DNA of 64,000 bases from Brevibacillus thermoruber 423 (GCF_000454065.1 NZ_KE695653.1:1-64000); one strand, 5' to 3'; positions 30,417-41,045 are shown, counted from the first letter of the stretch. Notes: generated by a model not told the origin, from the letters alone. Made by a program: numbers and translations.

Positions 30417-30710
30417 TTACCGCATGCAGGGAGCAGGGTCGACAGCCGCATCGTTCACGTACACGCCAAAACGAAGATGATTGCCCGTTGTCCGTTTTCC
30501 TCGGACTGCTGACCGATTCACCCTGTTCATATCAGCCAGTGTGGCCGCTTCTTGGTTGGTTGATGCAGGAAACAGCAAACTTTTCCTCTTCTTTTTCGAG
30601 CCCGCGAAGCCTGTTCTCCTGCTTGTTCCGTTCCGCTTGCTCATCCCGTTGACGCTGTCTGCGGCCGCCTTCCGCCTGCAGGTGCCGGCGGAAACTGCGG
30701 TCCGATGGCA
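30417..30710 (-). pseudogene. Vestige of a second M23 peptidase gene
   Basis: The minus-strand end reads TTGNHLRFGVYVNDAAVDPA, aligning residue for residue with the C-terminus of the intact M23 peptidase next door (TGNHLHFTVYRNDVAVDPMP). Upstream, in another frame, an Arg/Glu/Lys-rich coiled-coil-like stretch (RNKQENRLRGLEKEEEKF) resembles the paralogue's helix before the LytM domain. The metal-binding HxH is changed to HLR and most of the LytM domain is missing, so this is a decayed tandem duplicate. The rest of 30336-30920 shows no gene. Confidence 0.7.
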
Positions 30711-30920
30711 CTCCTCCCTCATTGTACCACACGCGCGGGGTACGGCAGAAAGCTGCCGGAATGTTCCAACCTCCATCCGTGTGGTGAGGGGAAAGCGGAT
30801 GAGCGTCAGGCGGCAATCAACCGCGAACAGCGGCAGCTGATTGAACAATCGGGAAGCCCGGAAAGTTTCCGCGATCCCTTCTTTCCGTGCTTCCCGTTTC
30901 TACCGGATGAACGTGTATGG

Positions 30921-32123
30921 CTATCTGAGATACGGCATCGGGTCGACGGCGACGTCATTGCGGTAGACGGTAAAGTGCAGGTGGTTGCCGGTGGAGCGTC
31001 CCGTGGAGCCGACTTTGGCAATCACTTGACCGGTTTCGACTCGTTGTCCCACCGACACCAGGATGCCGCCTTCCATGATGTGGCCGTACAGCGTGGTCAG
31101 CTCGTCGTTGTGCTTGATCATCACCGTGTTGCCGAATCCGCGGGCATAACCGGCAAACATTACGATGCCGGGTGCCGCCGCCTTGATCGGCGTCCCTTTG
31201 GGCGCGGCCATGTCCACGCCGTTGTGTCCAGCCGAGCGGCCGGTGAACGGGTCGCGGCGCATGCCGAATCCGGACGTGAACCGGAACAGTCCGTCATCGA
31301 TCGGCAGCGCCAGGCGTCCGCCCTTGTAGCCGCTGCCGCTGGCGGTCATGGCGCGCAGCCGTTCCGCGTATTTGGCCTCTTCCTGCTTCATCAGGGCGAA
31401 CAGGCTTTGTTCCTCTTCTTCCAGAATTTCGTGGAGCTCGCTTTCTTTCTTTTTCAGCTCCGCCTTGACCACGACGCTCCGCTTGTACTGCTTGTCCAAT
31501 TCGGCTTTGAGCCTCTCCGCCTCTTCGTACATGTCGGCGTAGACGGCCAGTTGATGGTCGATCTCTTTCTTTTTCTTTTCGATTGTTTCCTTGTCGCGGA
31601 TGTTGTCCTCCAGAATGCGGGTGTCCTGCTCGGCAATCAGCTTGAGCCCCTGCATCCGGGTGAGGAAATCGCCGAAGTCGGAGGCGCCGAGCAGCACGTC
31701 CAGATACGAGACGTTGCCGCGTTCGTACATCGATTTGACGCGTGTCTTGAGCAGGGCTTCACGCTTGGCCACGCGCTCCTTCGCCTCATCCAGCTGATCC
31801 TGCGCCTCTGCCGCCTTCACCTTTGTCTCTTCCATCTGCTTTTCCAGCTTGTCCAGCTTTTTTTGCGTCTCGTTGCGCTTCAAGTCGATGTGCATCAGCT
31901 CGTTCTCCAGGTCGGCCTGCTTACGCTGAAGCGACGAAATCTGCCCTTCGATCGCTTTTACCTGGTTCTGCTGTTCCTTTTTCTTTTTCTTGATCTCATT
32001 CAATTCCCGGTTGATCTTGTCTAGGGATGCCTTACTCGCTGCCAGGCCCACGGTCGCCGGTACGGCTGCCGCACCCAATAGGCCCGTCACCAAGAGTGAT
32101 AGCAGAATCTTCTTCTTCCTCAT
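30921..32123 (-). CDS. M23 peptidase / murein hydrolase activator (EnvC-like)
   Basis: A 400-aa exported protein: signal peptide (LLSLLVTGLLGAAAVPATVG), long coiled coil from about 35 to 260 with many Lys/Glu heptads, and a LytM/M23 domain with GHNGVDMAAPKGTPI and NHLHFTVY metal-binding motifs. Coiled-coil plus LytM proteins downstream of ftsEX are activated by FtsEX to cleave peptidoglycan. It lies 49 bp after ftsX with AGGGAGGAG as ribosome site. Confidence 0.92.
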   Translation of the reverse strand: MRKKKILLSLLVTGLLGAAAVPATVGLAASKASLDKINRELNEIKKKKKEQQNQVKAIEGQISSLQRKQADLENELMHIDLKRNETQKKLDKLEKQMEETKVKAAEAQDQLDEAKERVAKREALLKTRVKSMYERGNVSYLDVLLGASDFGDFLTRMQGLKLIAEQDTRILEDNIRDKETIEKKKKEIDHQLAVYADMYEEAERLKAELDKQYKRSVVVKAELKKKESELHEILEEEEQSLFALMKQEEAKYAERLRAMTASGSGYKGGRLALPIDDGLFRFTSGFGMRRDPFTGRSAGHNGVDMAAPKGTPIKAAAPGIVMFAGYARGFGNTVMIKHNDELTTLYGHIMEGGILVSVGQRVETGQVIAKVGSTGRSTGNHLHFTVYRNDVAVDPMPYLR

Positions 32124-32172
32124 GGTACTCCTCCCTAGTGAAAATTGTGTGGTCTCTTTTGTTGCGTATGTC

Positions 32173-33069
32173 CTAGATGCGCAGGAAGCGGCGGACAGAC
32201 ACCAGGCTGCCCCAAATGCCGATAAACGCGCCGATGGCGGCCAGAATAAGCGCCACCTGGTAGGCGAGCGGGAACAGCGGCAGCAGTTTGAAGAGTTGGA
32301 CAGCCGGCATACTGCTGTAGACGGCGTCCAGCAAATAGTAGTAGCTGACGGTGAGCAGCACGATCGGAATCAGCGCGCCCAGCAACCCCATCAGCAGACC
32401 TTCGACAAAAAACGGCCAGCGGATAAACCAGTTGGTCGCGCCCACCAGCTTCATGATCTCAATCTCCCGTCGGCGGGCGACGATTGTCAGCTTGATCGTG
32501 TTGGCAATCAGAAACATCGCGGTAAAGCCCAGCCCGACGATAAAGGCGATGCCCACGTTGCGGATCGTGCTGGTGGCGGCAAACAGCTTTTCGACCGTGC
32601 CTTGGCCGTAGTTGACGCTTTCGACAAACTCCAGCTTTTGGATCTGCCCGGCCACGTCGGCGGTGTCCTGCGGCAGCTTGGTCTTGACCACAAACGAGTC
32701 GGGGAGCGGGTTTTCCTTTTCCAGCCCCTCAAACAGGTACGCCTTCTCGCCCATGCTCTCCTTTAGCTGCTTGAGCCCCTCGGCTTTGGGAATAAACGCA
32801 ACCGATTCCACTTTGGGAATCGCGCGAATGTTTTGTTCCACCTGCTTGACGTTCTCCGGAGTGGCCAGCGTATCCAAAAAGACGCGAATCTCCACCTGCT
32901 TTTCCACCGTTTGGGCCAGGTAGTTGACGTTCATCGCCAGAATGAGAAAGACGCCGAGAATCAGCAGGGTAATGGTCACGGCACTGATCGAAGCGAACGT
33001 CATCCAGCCGTTCCGGCCGAGGTTTTTGACCCCTTCGCGGACGTGGCGTCCCAGCGTTCTAATCTTCAT
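32173..33069 (-). CDS. ftsX: Cell-division ABC transporter permease FtsX
   Basis: A 298-aa membrane protein with four helices and a large extracytoplasmic loop between the first two. Motifs MFLIANTIKLTIVARRREIEIMKLVGATNWFIRWPF are characteristic of FtsX/MacB permeases. Start MKIRTLGRHVREG at 33069 with AGAGGGG upstream; overlaps ftsE by 11 bp. Together FtsEX transmits ATP-driven movement to the M23 hydrolase encoded next. Confidence 0.95.
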   Translation of the reverse strand: MKIRTLGRHVREGVKNLGRNGWMTFASISAVTITLLILGVFLILAMNVNYLAQTVEKQVEIRVFLDTLATPENVKQVEQNIRAIPKVESVAFIPKAEGLKQLKESMGEKAYLFEGLEKENPLPDSFVVKTKLPQDTADVAGQIQKLEFVESVNYGQGTVEKLFAATSTIRNVGIAFIVGLGFTAMFLIANTIKLTIVARRREIEIMKLVGATNWFIRWPFFVEGLLMGLLGALIPIVLLTVSYYYLLDAVYSSMPAVQLFKLLPLFPLAYQVALILAAIGAFIGIWGSLVSVRRFLRI

Positions 33070-33754
33070 AACCGTATTCCCCTCTCTGCTCGTCACGGAC
33101 AATCTGCCCCGCTTCAATGGCGATTACCCGTTTTCTCATCGTGTTGACAATTTCGCGGTTATGCGTAGCCATTACCACCGTGGTGCCCCGCTGGTTGATC
33201 TCTTCAAACAGCTTCATGATCTCCCAGGAGGTGTCCGGGTCCAGGTTGCCTGTCGGCTCGTCGGCGATGATAATCCCCGGATTGTTGACCAGCGCCCGCG
33301 CCAGGGCGACGCGCTGCTGTTCGCCGCCGGACAGTTCGCTCGGCAGCATTTTGGCCTTGTGCTTCAGCTTGACCAGGCCCAGCACATCCATCACCCGCGG
33401 CCTGATCTGCTTGGGCGGCGTCTCGATCACTTCCATGGCAAACGCCACGTTTTCGTACACGCTGAGCGTCGGCAGCAGCTTGAAATCCTGAAACACCACG
33501 CCGATGCTGCGGCGCACCATGGGAATCTGCCGCTCCTTGATCCGGCTGACATTAAAGCCGCCCAGGAAAATCTGGCCTTTGGTCGGCTTTTCTTCCCTGT
33601 ACATCAATTTGATAAACGTGGACTTTCCTGCACCGCTCGGTCCCACCACGTAGACGAATTCGCCCTTTTCGATGCGAACATTGATCCCTTTCAACGCGTT
33701 GGTCCCGTTGGGGTAGGTCTTCCACACGTCAAACATCTCGATCAAGCCAATCAC
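33059..33754 (-). CDS. ftsE: Cell-division ATP-binding protein FtsE
   Basis: A 231-aa ABC ATPase: Walker A GPSGAGKSTFIKL, Q-loop VVFQDFKLLP, signature LSGGEQQRVALARAL, Walker B IIIADEPTGNLD. Family N-terminus (MIEMxxVxKTYPNG) suggests initiation at GTG 33754 or at the TTG three codons later. A TGGTATAAT extended -10 lies at 33912-33920 upstream. Confidence 0.96.
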   Translation of the reverse strand: MIGLIEMFDVWKTYPNGTNALKGINVRIEKGEFVYVVGPSGAGKSTFIKLMYREEKPTKGQIFLGGFNVSRIKERQIPMVRRSIGVVFQDFKLLPTLSVYENVAFAMEVIETPPKQIRPRVMDVLGLVKLKHKAKMLPSELSGGEQQRVALARALVNNPGIIIADEPTGNLDPDTSWEIMKLFEEINQRGTTVVMATHNREIVNTMRKRVIAIEAGQIVRDEQRGEYGYED

Positions 33755-33911
33755 ATCCTACCTTGTCAGTTCCTTGATATGTAGTACAAAAACGGTCCGC
33801 ATCCATCCATGTATCTGTTGTTTGATCGTTTCTCTATCCGACAAAGCTCGCACATATCCGTCGTCCGCTGACGCTTGGTGCTGAAACGCAGCGGCGACAG
33901 CTATCTCTCCT

Positions 33912-33920
33912 ATTATACCA
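33912..33920 (-). promoter_or_regulatory. Extended -10 promoter of the ftsEX operon
   Basis: Minus strand TGGTATAAT (TG-N-TATAAT) with a weak -35 (about TTCCAA). The rest of the 329-bp gap between ftsE and the alcohol dehydrogenase gene (33755-34083) shows no gene; a weak TACAAT at 34044 may serve the dehydrogenase. Confidence 0.6.
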
Positions 33921-34083
33921 CCCGTTTTCGATGTTGGAATCCACAAAATCTCTCATTTCCTGTCGATTTCCACAATCTTTCGCACCAATCCGACAGATTC
34001 GGTCCCGGCTCGTCCCCAACTGGCCCCACTCTCGATGATGGGCTACAATAAAAGGGAATCCGCTCGGAAAGGAGACTTTTTCC

Positions 34084-35241
34084 ATGGACAATTTCGTTTA
34101 TCATAACCCCACCGAATTGATCTTTGGACGCGGGCAGTTGGAAAAGCTCAAAGAAAAGGCCGCCCAGCTCGGCTCCACCGTCCTGCTCGTCTACGGCGGC
34201 GGCAGCATCAAGCGAATCGGCCTGTACGACAAGGTCGTCTCCCTGCTGCAGGAGGCGGGCTGCACCATCCACGAACTGCCCGGCGTGGAGCCCAACCCGC
34301 GGCTTTCCACGGTGAAGAAAGGCATTGAGCTGTGCCGCCGCGAACGCGTGGACTGGATTCTCGCGGTGGGCGGTGGCAGCGTGATCGACGCCTCCAAAGC
34401 GATCGCGGTCGGCGTGCCGTACGAGGGAGACGTCTGGGACTTCTACACCCGCAAGGCCCAACCACAGACGGCGCTGCCGCTCGGCACCGTGCTGACGCTG
34501 GCGGCGACCGGCTCGGAGATGAACCGGGGCAGCGTCATCACCAACTGGGAAACAAAGGAAAAATTGGGCACCGGCACAACCTTCCCCACCTTTTCCATCC
34601 TCGATCCGGAGAACACCTTCAGCGTCCCCCGCGACCAAACCGTTTACGGGATCTGCGACATGATGTCGCACGTGTTTGAACAGTATTTCACCCATACGCC
34701 GGAGATTCCGCTGCAGACCCGCTTTGCCGAGTCGATTTTGAAAACCGTGATCGAATACGCGGAACGGGTGCTGGCCAATCCGGAAGACTACGACGCCCGG
34801 GCCACCATTCTCTACTGCGGTACGATGGCCCTGAACGGCACCCTGCCGGTCGGCGTGGAAACAGACTGGGCCACCCACTCCATCGAACACGCGGTGAGCG
34901 CCGTCTACGACATCCCGCACGGCGGCGGCCTGGCGATCATTTTCCCGAAATGGATGCGCTACGTCTACCGTGAAAACGTGGATCGCTTCAAGCGCTTCGC
35001 CGTGGAAGTGTGGGGCGTCGACCCGTCCGGCAAGACGGACGACGAAGTGGCGCTGGAGGGCATCGCCGCCACGGAAGCGTTCTTTGCCCGCATCGGAGCC
35101 CCGACCCGCCTGGCCGACTACCAGATCGGCGACGAACATCTGGAGCTGATGGCGGAAAAAGCGACGCCGTTCGGCCCGATCGGCCGCTTCAAGAAGCTGA
35201 CCAGCGAAGACGTGGCCGCCATCTTGCGGATGTGCCTGTAA
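34084..35241 (+). CDS. Iron-containing alcohol dehydrogenase (butanol dehydrogenase, YugJ-like)
   Basis: A 385-aa group III dehydrogenase. NAD(P)-binding [12 protein letters not shown] and [14 protein letters not shown], and iron ligands in [31 protein letters not shown]. The Asp/His/His/His set typical of the family is present. AAAGGAGA lies upstream. Closest in style to B. subtilis YugJ/YugK NADH-dependent butanol dehydrogenases; the physiological aldehyde or alcohol is not determinable. Monocistronic, closed by the hairpin at 35255-35297. Confidence 0.93.
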   Translation: MDNFVYHNPTELIFGRGQLEKLKEKAAQLGSTVLLVYGGGSIKRIGLYDKVVSLLQEAGCTIHELPGVEPNPRLSTVKKGIELCRRERVDWILAVGGGSVIDASKAIAVGVPYEGDVWDFYTRKAQPQTALPLGTVLTLAATGSEMNRGSVITNWETKEKLGTGTTFPTFSILDPENTFSVPRDQTVYGICDMMSHVFEQYFTHTPEIPLQTRFAESILKTVIEYAERVLANPEDYDARATILYCGTMALNGTLPVGVETDWATHSIEHAVSAVYDIPHGGGLAIIFPKWMRYVYRENVDRFKRFAVEVWGVDPSGKTDDEVALEGIAATEAFFARIGAPTRLADYQIGDEHLELMAEKATPFGPIGRFKKLTSEDVAAILRMCL

Positions 35242-35254
35242 CGTCGGAACAAAC

Positions 35255-35297
35255 GAGAAAACGGATAGGAGCCCCGTCAAGGCTTCTATCCGTTTTC
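35255..35297 (+). terminator. Terminator after the alcohol dehydrogenase
   Basis: GAAAACGGATAG...CTATCCGTTTTC stem extended by GAGCC/GGCTT, followed by TTCTTTG. Symmetric enough to act for argH in the other direction as well. Confidence 0.8.
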
Positions 35298-35424
35298 TTC
35301 TTTGTATATCGCTGCTGGCCGGCAGGACCGTTTTCCACCGGAGACCGGCGTCCCGACTCGTCCCGGCGGACCAGGACTTCGTCAACTGCACGGGGATGTC
35401 CTCCCTATCCCGCGCAATCAGCGA

Positions 35425-36870
35425 TCACACCGGCGAACCGACATCAATCAGCGATTCAATCATCACTTTTTGACTGTTTTTCTCCACCCACGCATGCGTC
35501 TCGGCCAGCAGGCTGCGATACGCGGCGATCTGCGCCTCCACCTGGCTGCGGGCGGTGCCGCCCAGCACGTTGCGCGCGTTGACGACCGTTTCCACGGCCA
35601 GCGCCTCGTACACGTCGTCCCCGATCGCCTCGGAGAACCGCTTGAACTCATCCAGGGTCAGGTCGAGCAGGTATTTTTGGTGCTCGATGCAGTAGAGCAC
35701 CGTTCGGCCCACCACTTCGTGCGCCTGACGGAACGGCATGCCTTTGCGGACCAGGTAGTCGGCCAGATCGGTGGCGTTGGAAAAGTCCTGCGTTACCGCC
35801 TGGCGCATCCGGTCGGCTTTGACCTGCATCGTCCGGATCATCGGCGTCAGCAGGGCAAGCGCCCCGTGCAGCGTCGCCACCGTGTCGAACATGCCTTCCT
35901 TGTCTTCCTGCATGTCTTTGTTGTAGGCGAGCGGCAGCCCTTTCAGCACCGTCAAGAGGCCGATCAGGTTGCCGTAGACGCGTCCGGTTTTGCCGCGCAC
36001 CAGCTCGGCCACGTCGGGGTTTTTCTTCTGCGGCATGATGCTGGAGCCGGTGCAAAACGCGTCATCCAGTTCCACAAACGAAAACTCCTGGCTGCTCCAG
36101 ATGACCAATTCCTCGCAGAGGCGGGAGAGATGGGCCATCAGGAGGGAAGCGTCCGCCAGAAACTCGACGATGAAGTCCCGGTCGCTGACAGCGTCCATGC
36201 TGTTCAGGTAGATGCCGTCAAACTGCAGCATCTCGGCCACGAACGCCCGGTCGATCGGGAACGTCGTGCCGGCCAGGGCGCCGGCGCCGAGCGGCAGGAC
36301 GTTGACCCGTTTCCAGCAGTCGCGCATCCGCTCGATGTCGCGCTGCAGCATCGACACGTACGCCATCAGATGGTAGCCGAACAGGACCGGCTGGGCCCGC
36401 TGCAGATGGGTGTAGCCGGGCATGACCGTGTCGAGATGGCGGTTGGCCTGTTCCAGCAGCGCCTCCTGCAGGTACGTGGCGAGCTGAATGATCTCCATCA
36501 GCTTCTCCCGCAGATAGAGATGCATGTCAAGCGCCACCTGGTCGTTGCGGCTGCGCCCCGTGTGCAGTTTGCCCCCCACCGGGCCGATTTCCTCAATCAG
36601 CAGCTTTTCGATGTTCATGTGCACATCCTCGTGCTCCACGAGAAACTGCACCTGTCCCCGCTCGATCTTTTCCTTTACCTTTTTCAGACCGGCGATGATC
36701 TGTCTGACTTCCTCCATCGGCAGGATGCCGCACTTGCCCAGCATCGCCACGTGTGCCAGGCTGCCGACGATGTCTTGCCGCCACATCTGCTGGTCGAAGG
36801 TAATGGAAGCGGTATATTCTTCCACGAGCTGGTTCGTCGGCTTTGTGAAGCGTCCTCCCCACAGTTTCAT
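35425..36870 (-). CDS. argH: Argininosuccinate lyase
   Basis: A 481-aa fumarase/aspartase-superfamily enzyme releasing arginine and fumarate. Signature [12 protein letters not shown] is intact; N-terminus [12 protein letters not shown] is family-typical. The ATG overlaps the argG stop by 4 bp. Second gene of argGH. Confidence 0.98.
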   Translation of the reverse strand: MKLWGGRFTKPTNQLVEEYTASITFDQQMWRQDIVGSLAHVAMLGKCGILPMEEVRQIIAGLKKVKEKIERGQVQFLVEHEDVHMNIEKLLIEEIGPVGGKLHTGRSRNDQVALDMHLYLREKLMEIIQLATYLQEALLEQANRHLDTVMPGYTHLQRAQPVLFGYHLMAYVSMLQRDIERMRDCWKRVNVLPLGAGALAGTTFPIDRAFVAEMLQFDGIYLNSMDAVSDRDFIVEFLADASLLMAHLSRLCEELVIWSSQEFSFVELDDAFCTGSSIMPQKKNPDVAELVRGKTGRVYGNLIGLLTVLKGLPLAYNKDMQEDKEGMFDTVATLHGALALLTPMIRTMQVKADRMRQAVTQDFSNATDLADYLVRKGMPFRQAHEVVGRTVLYCIEHQKYLLDLTLDEFKRFSEAIGDDVYEALAVETVVNARNVLGGTARSQVEAQIAAYRSLLAETHAWVEKNSQKVMIESLIDVGSPV

Positions 36871-38126
36871 TGCACGATCGCATCCTTTTCGTCCAAAATC
36901 TTGATCGCCGTTTTCGCGTTTTCGTGGAGCACGCCTTCATTCACCTGGGCGTACACCTTGGTCGGCAGGCCCCACAGCTTGATGAAGCCGAGCGCCGCCT
37001 TGTGGTCAAACTGGTCGCCCGCCGCGTAGGTGGCCAGTTCGTGGCTGTAGAGCGACGACGCCGATTTGCGTCCGACGACGATGGCGTGCCCTTTGTGCAG
37101 CTTGACGCGAACGACGCCGGTGACGTACTGCTGTGTTTCCTCGATGAACGCCTGCAGCGCGTTGCGGATCGGCGAATACCAGAGACCTTCGTAGATCACC
37201 TGGGCCATCTTTTGCTCGATGATCGGTTTGAACTGGGCCACTTCGCGCGGCTGGGTCAGGAACTCCAGCTCGCGGTGCGCCAGAATCAGCGTGGTGGCCG
37301 CCGGCGTCTCGTACACTTCGCGGGACTTGATGCCGACGAGGCGGTTTTCCACGTGGTCGATTCGGCCGACGCCGTGGTTGCCGGCGATTTTGTTCAGCTT
37401 GAGAATCAGCTCGGCCAGCGGCAGCTCTTCCCCGTTCAGCGCGGTCGGCACGCCTTTGACAAACGTGATCTCAATCTCTTCCGGCTGGTCCGGAGCATCG
37501 GCGATCGATTTGGTCAGGTCGTACGCGCCCTCCGGCGGAGCCGCCCAGGGATCTTCCAGAATGCCGCACTCGCAGCTTCTGCCCCAGAGGTTTTGGTCGA
37601 TGCTGTACGGATTGTCCAGATCGATCGGAATCGGAATGTTGTGCTTTTTCGCGTACTCGATCTCTTCGTCGCGGGACCAGCCCCATTCGCGAACGGGCGC
37701 GACGATTTTCAGGTTGGGGTTCAGCGCCGTAAACGACACGTCGAAGCGCACCTGGTCGTTCCCTTTCCCCGTGCAGCCGTGGGCGACCGCCACCGCCCCC
37801 TCTTTTTCCGCGATCTCCACCAGCACGCGGGAGATCAGGTAACGGGACAGCGCTGACACCAGCGGATACTTCCCTTCGTACATGGCGTTCGCTTTCAGCG
37901 CCGGCAGCACATACTCCTGGGCGAACGCATCCTTTGCATCCACCACGATCGATTTCAGCGCCCCCACCTGCAGCGCCTTTTTCTGCACGAACTCCAGGTC
38001 CTTGCCCTCGCCCACGTCCAGCGCGACCGCGATCACGTCGTAGTTGTACGTCTCCTGCAGCCACTTGATTGCTACCGATGTATCTAAACCGCCCGAATAG
38101 GCCAATACGATTTTCTCTCTTGCCAT
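36867..38126 (-). CDS. argG: Argininosuccinate synthase
   Basis: A 419-aa enzyme condensing citrulline and aspartate. P-loop-type pyrophosphatase motif [16 protein letters not shown] and the [14 protein letters not shown] segment are clear. Start 38126 has GGGAGAGG upstream. Transcribed from the promoter at 38164-38192 overlapped by ARG boxes, so arginine-repressed through ArgR/AhrC. Confidence 0.98.
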   Translation of the reverse strand: MAREKIVLAYSGGLDTSVAIKWLQETYNYDVIAVALDVGEGKDLEFVQKKALQVGALKSIVVDAKDAFAQEYVLPALKANAMYEGKYPLVSALSRYLISRVLVEIAEKEGAVAVAHGCTGKGNDQVRFDVSFTALNPNLKIVAPVREWGWSRDEEIEYAKKHNIPIPIDLDNPYSIDQNLWGRSCECGILEDPWAAPPEGAYDLTKSIADAPDQPEEIEITFVKGVPTALNGEELPLAELILKLNKIAGNHGVGRIDHVENRLVGIKSREVYETPAATTLILAHRELEFLTQPREVAQFKPIIEQKMAQVIYEGLWYSPIRNALQAFIEETQQYVTGVVRVKLHKGHAIVVGRKSASSLYSHELATYAAGDQFDHKAALGFIKLWGLPTKVYAQVNEGVLHENAKTAIKILDEKDAIVQ

Positions 38127-38157
38127 CGTTCCCTCTCCCTGTTCGAAGATTTGTTCA

Positions 38158-38192
38158 TGAGTAATTATACAAACGAATTTATAAAAATACAA
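38158..38192 (-). promoter_or_regulatory. argGH promoter with two ARG boxes
   Basis: Minus strand: -35 TTGTAT (38187-38192), 17 bp, -10 TATAAT (38164-38169). Two near-consensus ArgR half-operators (TGNAT-N4-ATNCA type) overlap it: TGTATTTTTATAAA (38178-38191) and TGTATAATTACTCA (38158-38171), each with one mismatch. The same motif recurs perfectly before carA and argC. Confidence 0.8.
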
Positions 38193-38269
38193 CCACTTTT
38201 CTATTCTGCCCCACTTTTCTCCCTGATACAAATAAAAATAGAAAACGAACCGATAAGGAGGCGGCCGCG

Positions 38270-39094
38270 ATGAGGCTATCTCGCCTGCACCCGGTGTTTT
38301 ACCATGTGCGCGTATTCCAAAAACGGCTTTGCCGATCGATATCCGACCGAATCAGCGGCGTGCGGTTCGCAGCGGAACAGCAGGCGTCTTCCCTGCCTTT
38401 CACCTGCAACAGACACCAATCGCTGCTGCGGCGATAGCTGGGAAGCACCGATCCCCGGCTGCAGGCAAACAAAGTGGTCAATCTGGGCATTGCCGTGCCG
38501 TCCATCGACGGCCTCTTGATCAAACCGGGCGAGACGTTTTCCTTTTGGCAGCGGGTGGGGAAGACGACGGCGGCCAAAGGATATGTGGAAGGGCTGCTGC
38601 TGTCGCAAGGGGAAGTGAGGACAGGCGTGGGCGGAGGGCTGTGCCAGTTGGCCAACTTGCTCTTCTGGATGGCGCTGCACACGCCGCTGCAGGTGACGGA
38701 GCGGCATCATCACCAGTTCGATCCGTTTCCCGACGACCACCGCGTCCTCCCGTTCGGCAGCGGTGCCAGCGTGTTTTACAACTATGTCGACCTGCGCCTG
38801 TTCAATCCGACCCGGCAGACTTTTCAGATCCGGGTCTGGCTGACGGACAACCACCTCAAAGGAGCCGTATTCACCGACCGGGAATGGCCCTGTGCGTACC
38901 ATGTCGAAGAGCGCAACCACGCGTTTCTGCGGCAGGGAGGAAAACATTATCGGCGAAACGAAATATGGCGACTCGTCATTGACAAGCGAACAGGGAACCG
39001 CACCGGAGAGGAACTGGTGATCCGCAACTTTTCGGAAGTGAAATACGACCTGGCCGACATCACGCCCAACATGCAAAAAGCCGGACAACCCTGA
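38270..39094 (+). pseudogene. VanW family protein interrupted by an in-frame amber codon
   Basis: AAGGAGG precedes an ATG at 38270. The frame reads 55 codons ([17 protein letters not shown]... ending TCNRHQSLLRR), then TAG at 38435-38437, then continues as a normal VanW protein (LGSTDPRLQANKVVNLGIAV, KPGETFSFWQRVGKTTAAKGY, GGLCQLANLLFW, RHHHQFDPFPDD). Both sides belong to one about 274-aa VanW domain, so this is a nonsense interruption, probably CAG to TAG. VanW has no known enzymatic role. If the stop is real, re-initiation could yield only the 206-aa C-terminal part from a GTG near 38474. Confidence 0.8.
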
Positions 39095-39104
39095 TGGTTG
39101 TCCG
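39078..39104. terminator. Convergent terminator overlapping the vanW stop
   Basis: GCCGGACAACC/GGTTGTCCGGC, perfect 11-bp stem with a 5-nt loop that contains the vanW TGA. Short A/T flanks on both sides suit vanW and the convergent hypothetical gene. Confidence 0.75.
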
Positions 39105-39112
39105 GCGCTTCC

Positions 39113-39541
39113 TTACTTGCGGGCGTAAGGCACCTCGGGAACGTATTCCTTTCCTTTGTGCGTGCCGATCCACTTCAGTTCGGCCAGGGCCAGCCGTTCA
39201 AAATTTTCCGCCACGTGAATGTCTCCCTGCGCCCTCCATCCGACGAAAATCGGGTACATCCGGCGGAAAAAGCCGTTGACAAACCACATGTCAAACAGCA
39301 GGTCGGGATGGACGAGGCCGTTTTTATGCAGCACCCCTACCATCTCGAAGAAGCCGTACAGCGCGACAAAGTGGTTATAGCCTTCGCTGCCGCGCGGATA
39401 CAGGCGCAAAAACGCGTCGTAATCCAGCTCCTCTTCCGCCAGCGAGGTGGCGAACCACTGTCTCGCGGCCCGCAGCCGTTCCGATTCGAACTGATCGTAC
39501 AATTTCAGAATAATGTCCGCATCCTGATACGTGGGAATCAT
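39113..39541 (-). CDS. Conserved hypothetical protein
   Basis: A 142-aa, acidic, predicted largely helical soluble protein (DADIILKLYDQFESERL, YGFFEMVGVLHKNGL, LLFDMWFVNGFFRRM). It is reminiscent of the DUF4760-type proteins but without an obvious membrane segment. No catalytic motif. Transcribed alone, convergent with vanW. Function unknown. Confidence 0.65.
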   Translation of the reverse strand: MIPTYQDADIILKLYDQFESERLRAARQWFATSLAEEELDYDAFLRLYPRGSEGYNHFVALYGFFEMVGVLHKNGLVHPDLLFDMWFVNGFFRRMYPIFVGWRAQGDIHVAENFERLALAELKWIGTHKGKEYVPEVPYARK

Positions 39542-39710
39542 GTGCTATCACCTCACAAAAAGATGCAACCCGATTCCAGTATGTCCCAGACCAGGTGAAA
39601 AGACAAGCGTTTGTTCGCATTTTTTCGCGAATGGCCTGCATCCGGACAGCAAATCCCCGGGCTCGTCCGAGCACCGGGGACTGCTCGTGAAGCGTCAACA
39701 GGAGGGTCCC

Positions 39711-41045
39711 CTATCGGGCCACCTCCTGCAGATGCCTTTGCGGCTGCGCGTCCTGCCGAATGATCGTTTCCAATTCATCGCGGGGCAGCTGCCTGATGAT
39801 GCGTATGAAATGATAGGCCAGTTCGGCGTCGAACTGCGTCCCCGCCCCACGGCTGATCTCCTGCAGGGCCTCCTCTACCGGCAGCCCTTTGCGGTACGGC
39901 CTGTCCGCCACCATCGCGTCGAAGGCGTCAGAGATGGCCAGAATGCGGGCCATCAGCGGAATCTCCTCGCCGACCAATCCGTCCGGATAGCCCTTGCCGT
40001 CGATTCGCTCATGGTGCGAACGGATGGCCGGCAGCAGCTCGTGAAACATGCCCGCCTGCAGGATAATCTCATATCCAATCACCGTGTGCTGCTTGATCTT
40101 GTCGTACTCCTCCGGTGTTAATTTCCCACGTTTGTTGAGAATCTGATCCTCAATGCCGATTTTGCCGATGTCGTGCAAAATCCCGCCAAAATAAACCTCC
40201 TCCGCCTTCTCCTCCGGCAGCCCGATCGCCCGGGCGATCTCCCGTCCCCAATGGGCCACCCGCTGGGAATGGCCGCTCGTGTAATGGTCACGGGCATCGA
40301 TGGAAGCGGCCATGGCGGTGAGGAATTTGTGGTTGAAGGATTTGATCTCGTCCATTTTTTGGCGCAGTTTTGTAAGACTATCGTAGTATTGATAAAAGAC
40401 AAAACTCATGAGGACAAAAGCGACCATCATCGGTACGATGGCGGATAGCCCAAACGTTTCAACCAGGCGTGCACTGACGCCGCCGAGAATCAACAAAAGC
40501 AAGTAGGTAAGCGTTGTTCCATTCGCCAAATTTTTTACTGTCGGTATCCATTTCGACTTATGAAAATAGGAAATTCCTAATCCGCAAAGCATGATGTTAA
40601 TAAACCAATACGCTACCACCAGGATTACATCCGTGATCATGGTGGGAACGGGAAGCACATTGCACGCCGTTTTCAGAACATCTACAGCCCATATCGTCAG
40701 CAGAATTTGTCCGAAATTGGCGGCAGCTTTTAAGGGATTGGGTTTGACAAGGACGGATAAAATCAAAGCCTCAATAACGGCCGACCAGATTCCGACCCAC
40801 GCACCGAAGAGCAGTATCCCTGAAAAAATAACGGCGTTGTTAAGTGTGAGTATATAGTTTAACGTCCTGACGGGCGCAAATGAAGAGATGATGGTGAGAA
40901 GTACATAGGAAATCAATATTTCCCAGTTTTCTCTGGGCTCCCAGTAAGGCAGGGAGTTCAAAATGATGAGGATACCGGAAACGGTAAACCCCAAAATCAC
41001 CAGTAATCCTTTCAAAATGTATCGTTTCTCAGCTCTTTGTCGCAT
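39711..41045 (-). CDS. Membrane HD-GYP domain protein (candidate c-di-GMP phosphodiesterase)
   Basis: A 444-aa protein. Residues 1-215 contain about seven hydrophobic helices in a MASE-like sensor region; a short linker leads to an HD-GYP domain (about 235-420) with YTSGHSQRVAHWG, GILHDIGKIGI, KQHTVIGYEIL, RSHHERIDGKGYPDGL (the GYP motif) and DAFDAMVADRPYR. All metal-ligand motifs look intact, so hydrolysis of cyclic di-GMP is likely. Its N-terminal coding region is noticeably more A/T-rich than the neighbours. Overlaps the end of the DUF5317 gene by 17 bp, implying co-translation. Confidence 0.88.
   Translation of the reverse strand: MRQRAEKRYILKGLLVILGFTVSGILIILNSLPYWEPRENWEILISYVLLTIISSFAPVRTLNYILTLNNAVIFSGILLFGAWVGIWSAVIEALILSVLVKPNPLKAAANFGQILLTIWAVDVLKTACNVLPVPTMITDVILVVAYWFINIMLCGLGISYFHKSKWIPTVKNLANGTTLTYLLLLILGGVSARLVETFGLSAIVPMMVAFVLMSFVFYQYYDSLTKLRQKMDEIKSFNHKFLTAMAASIDARDHYTSGHSQRVAHWGREIARAIGLPEEKAEEVYFGGILHDIGKIGIEDQILNKRGKLTPEEYDKIKQHTVIGYEIILQAGMFHELLPAIRSHHERIDGKGYPDGLVGEEIPLMARILAISDAFDAMVADRPYRKGLPVEEALQEISRGAGTQFDAELAYHFIRIIRQLPRDELETIIRQDAQPQRHLQEVAR

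Noticed and set aside
33913-35391. Minus-strand 492-codon frame opposite the alcohol dehydrogenase
   Set aside because: Antisense of a certain gene; runs into promoter regions and has no family match.
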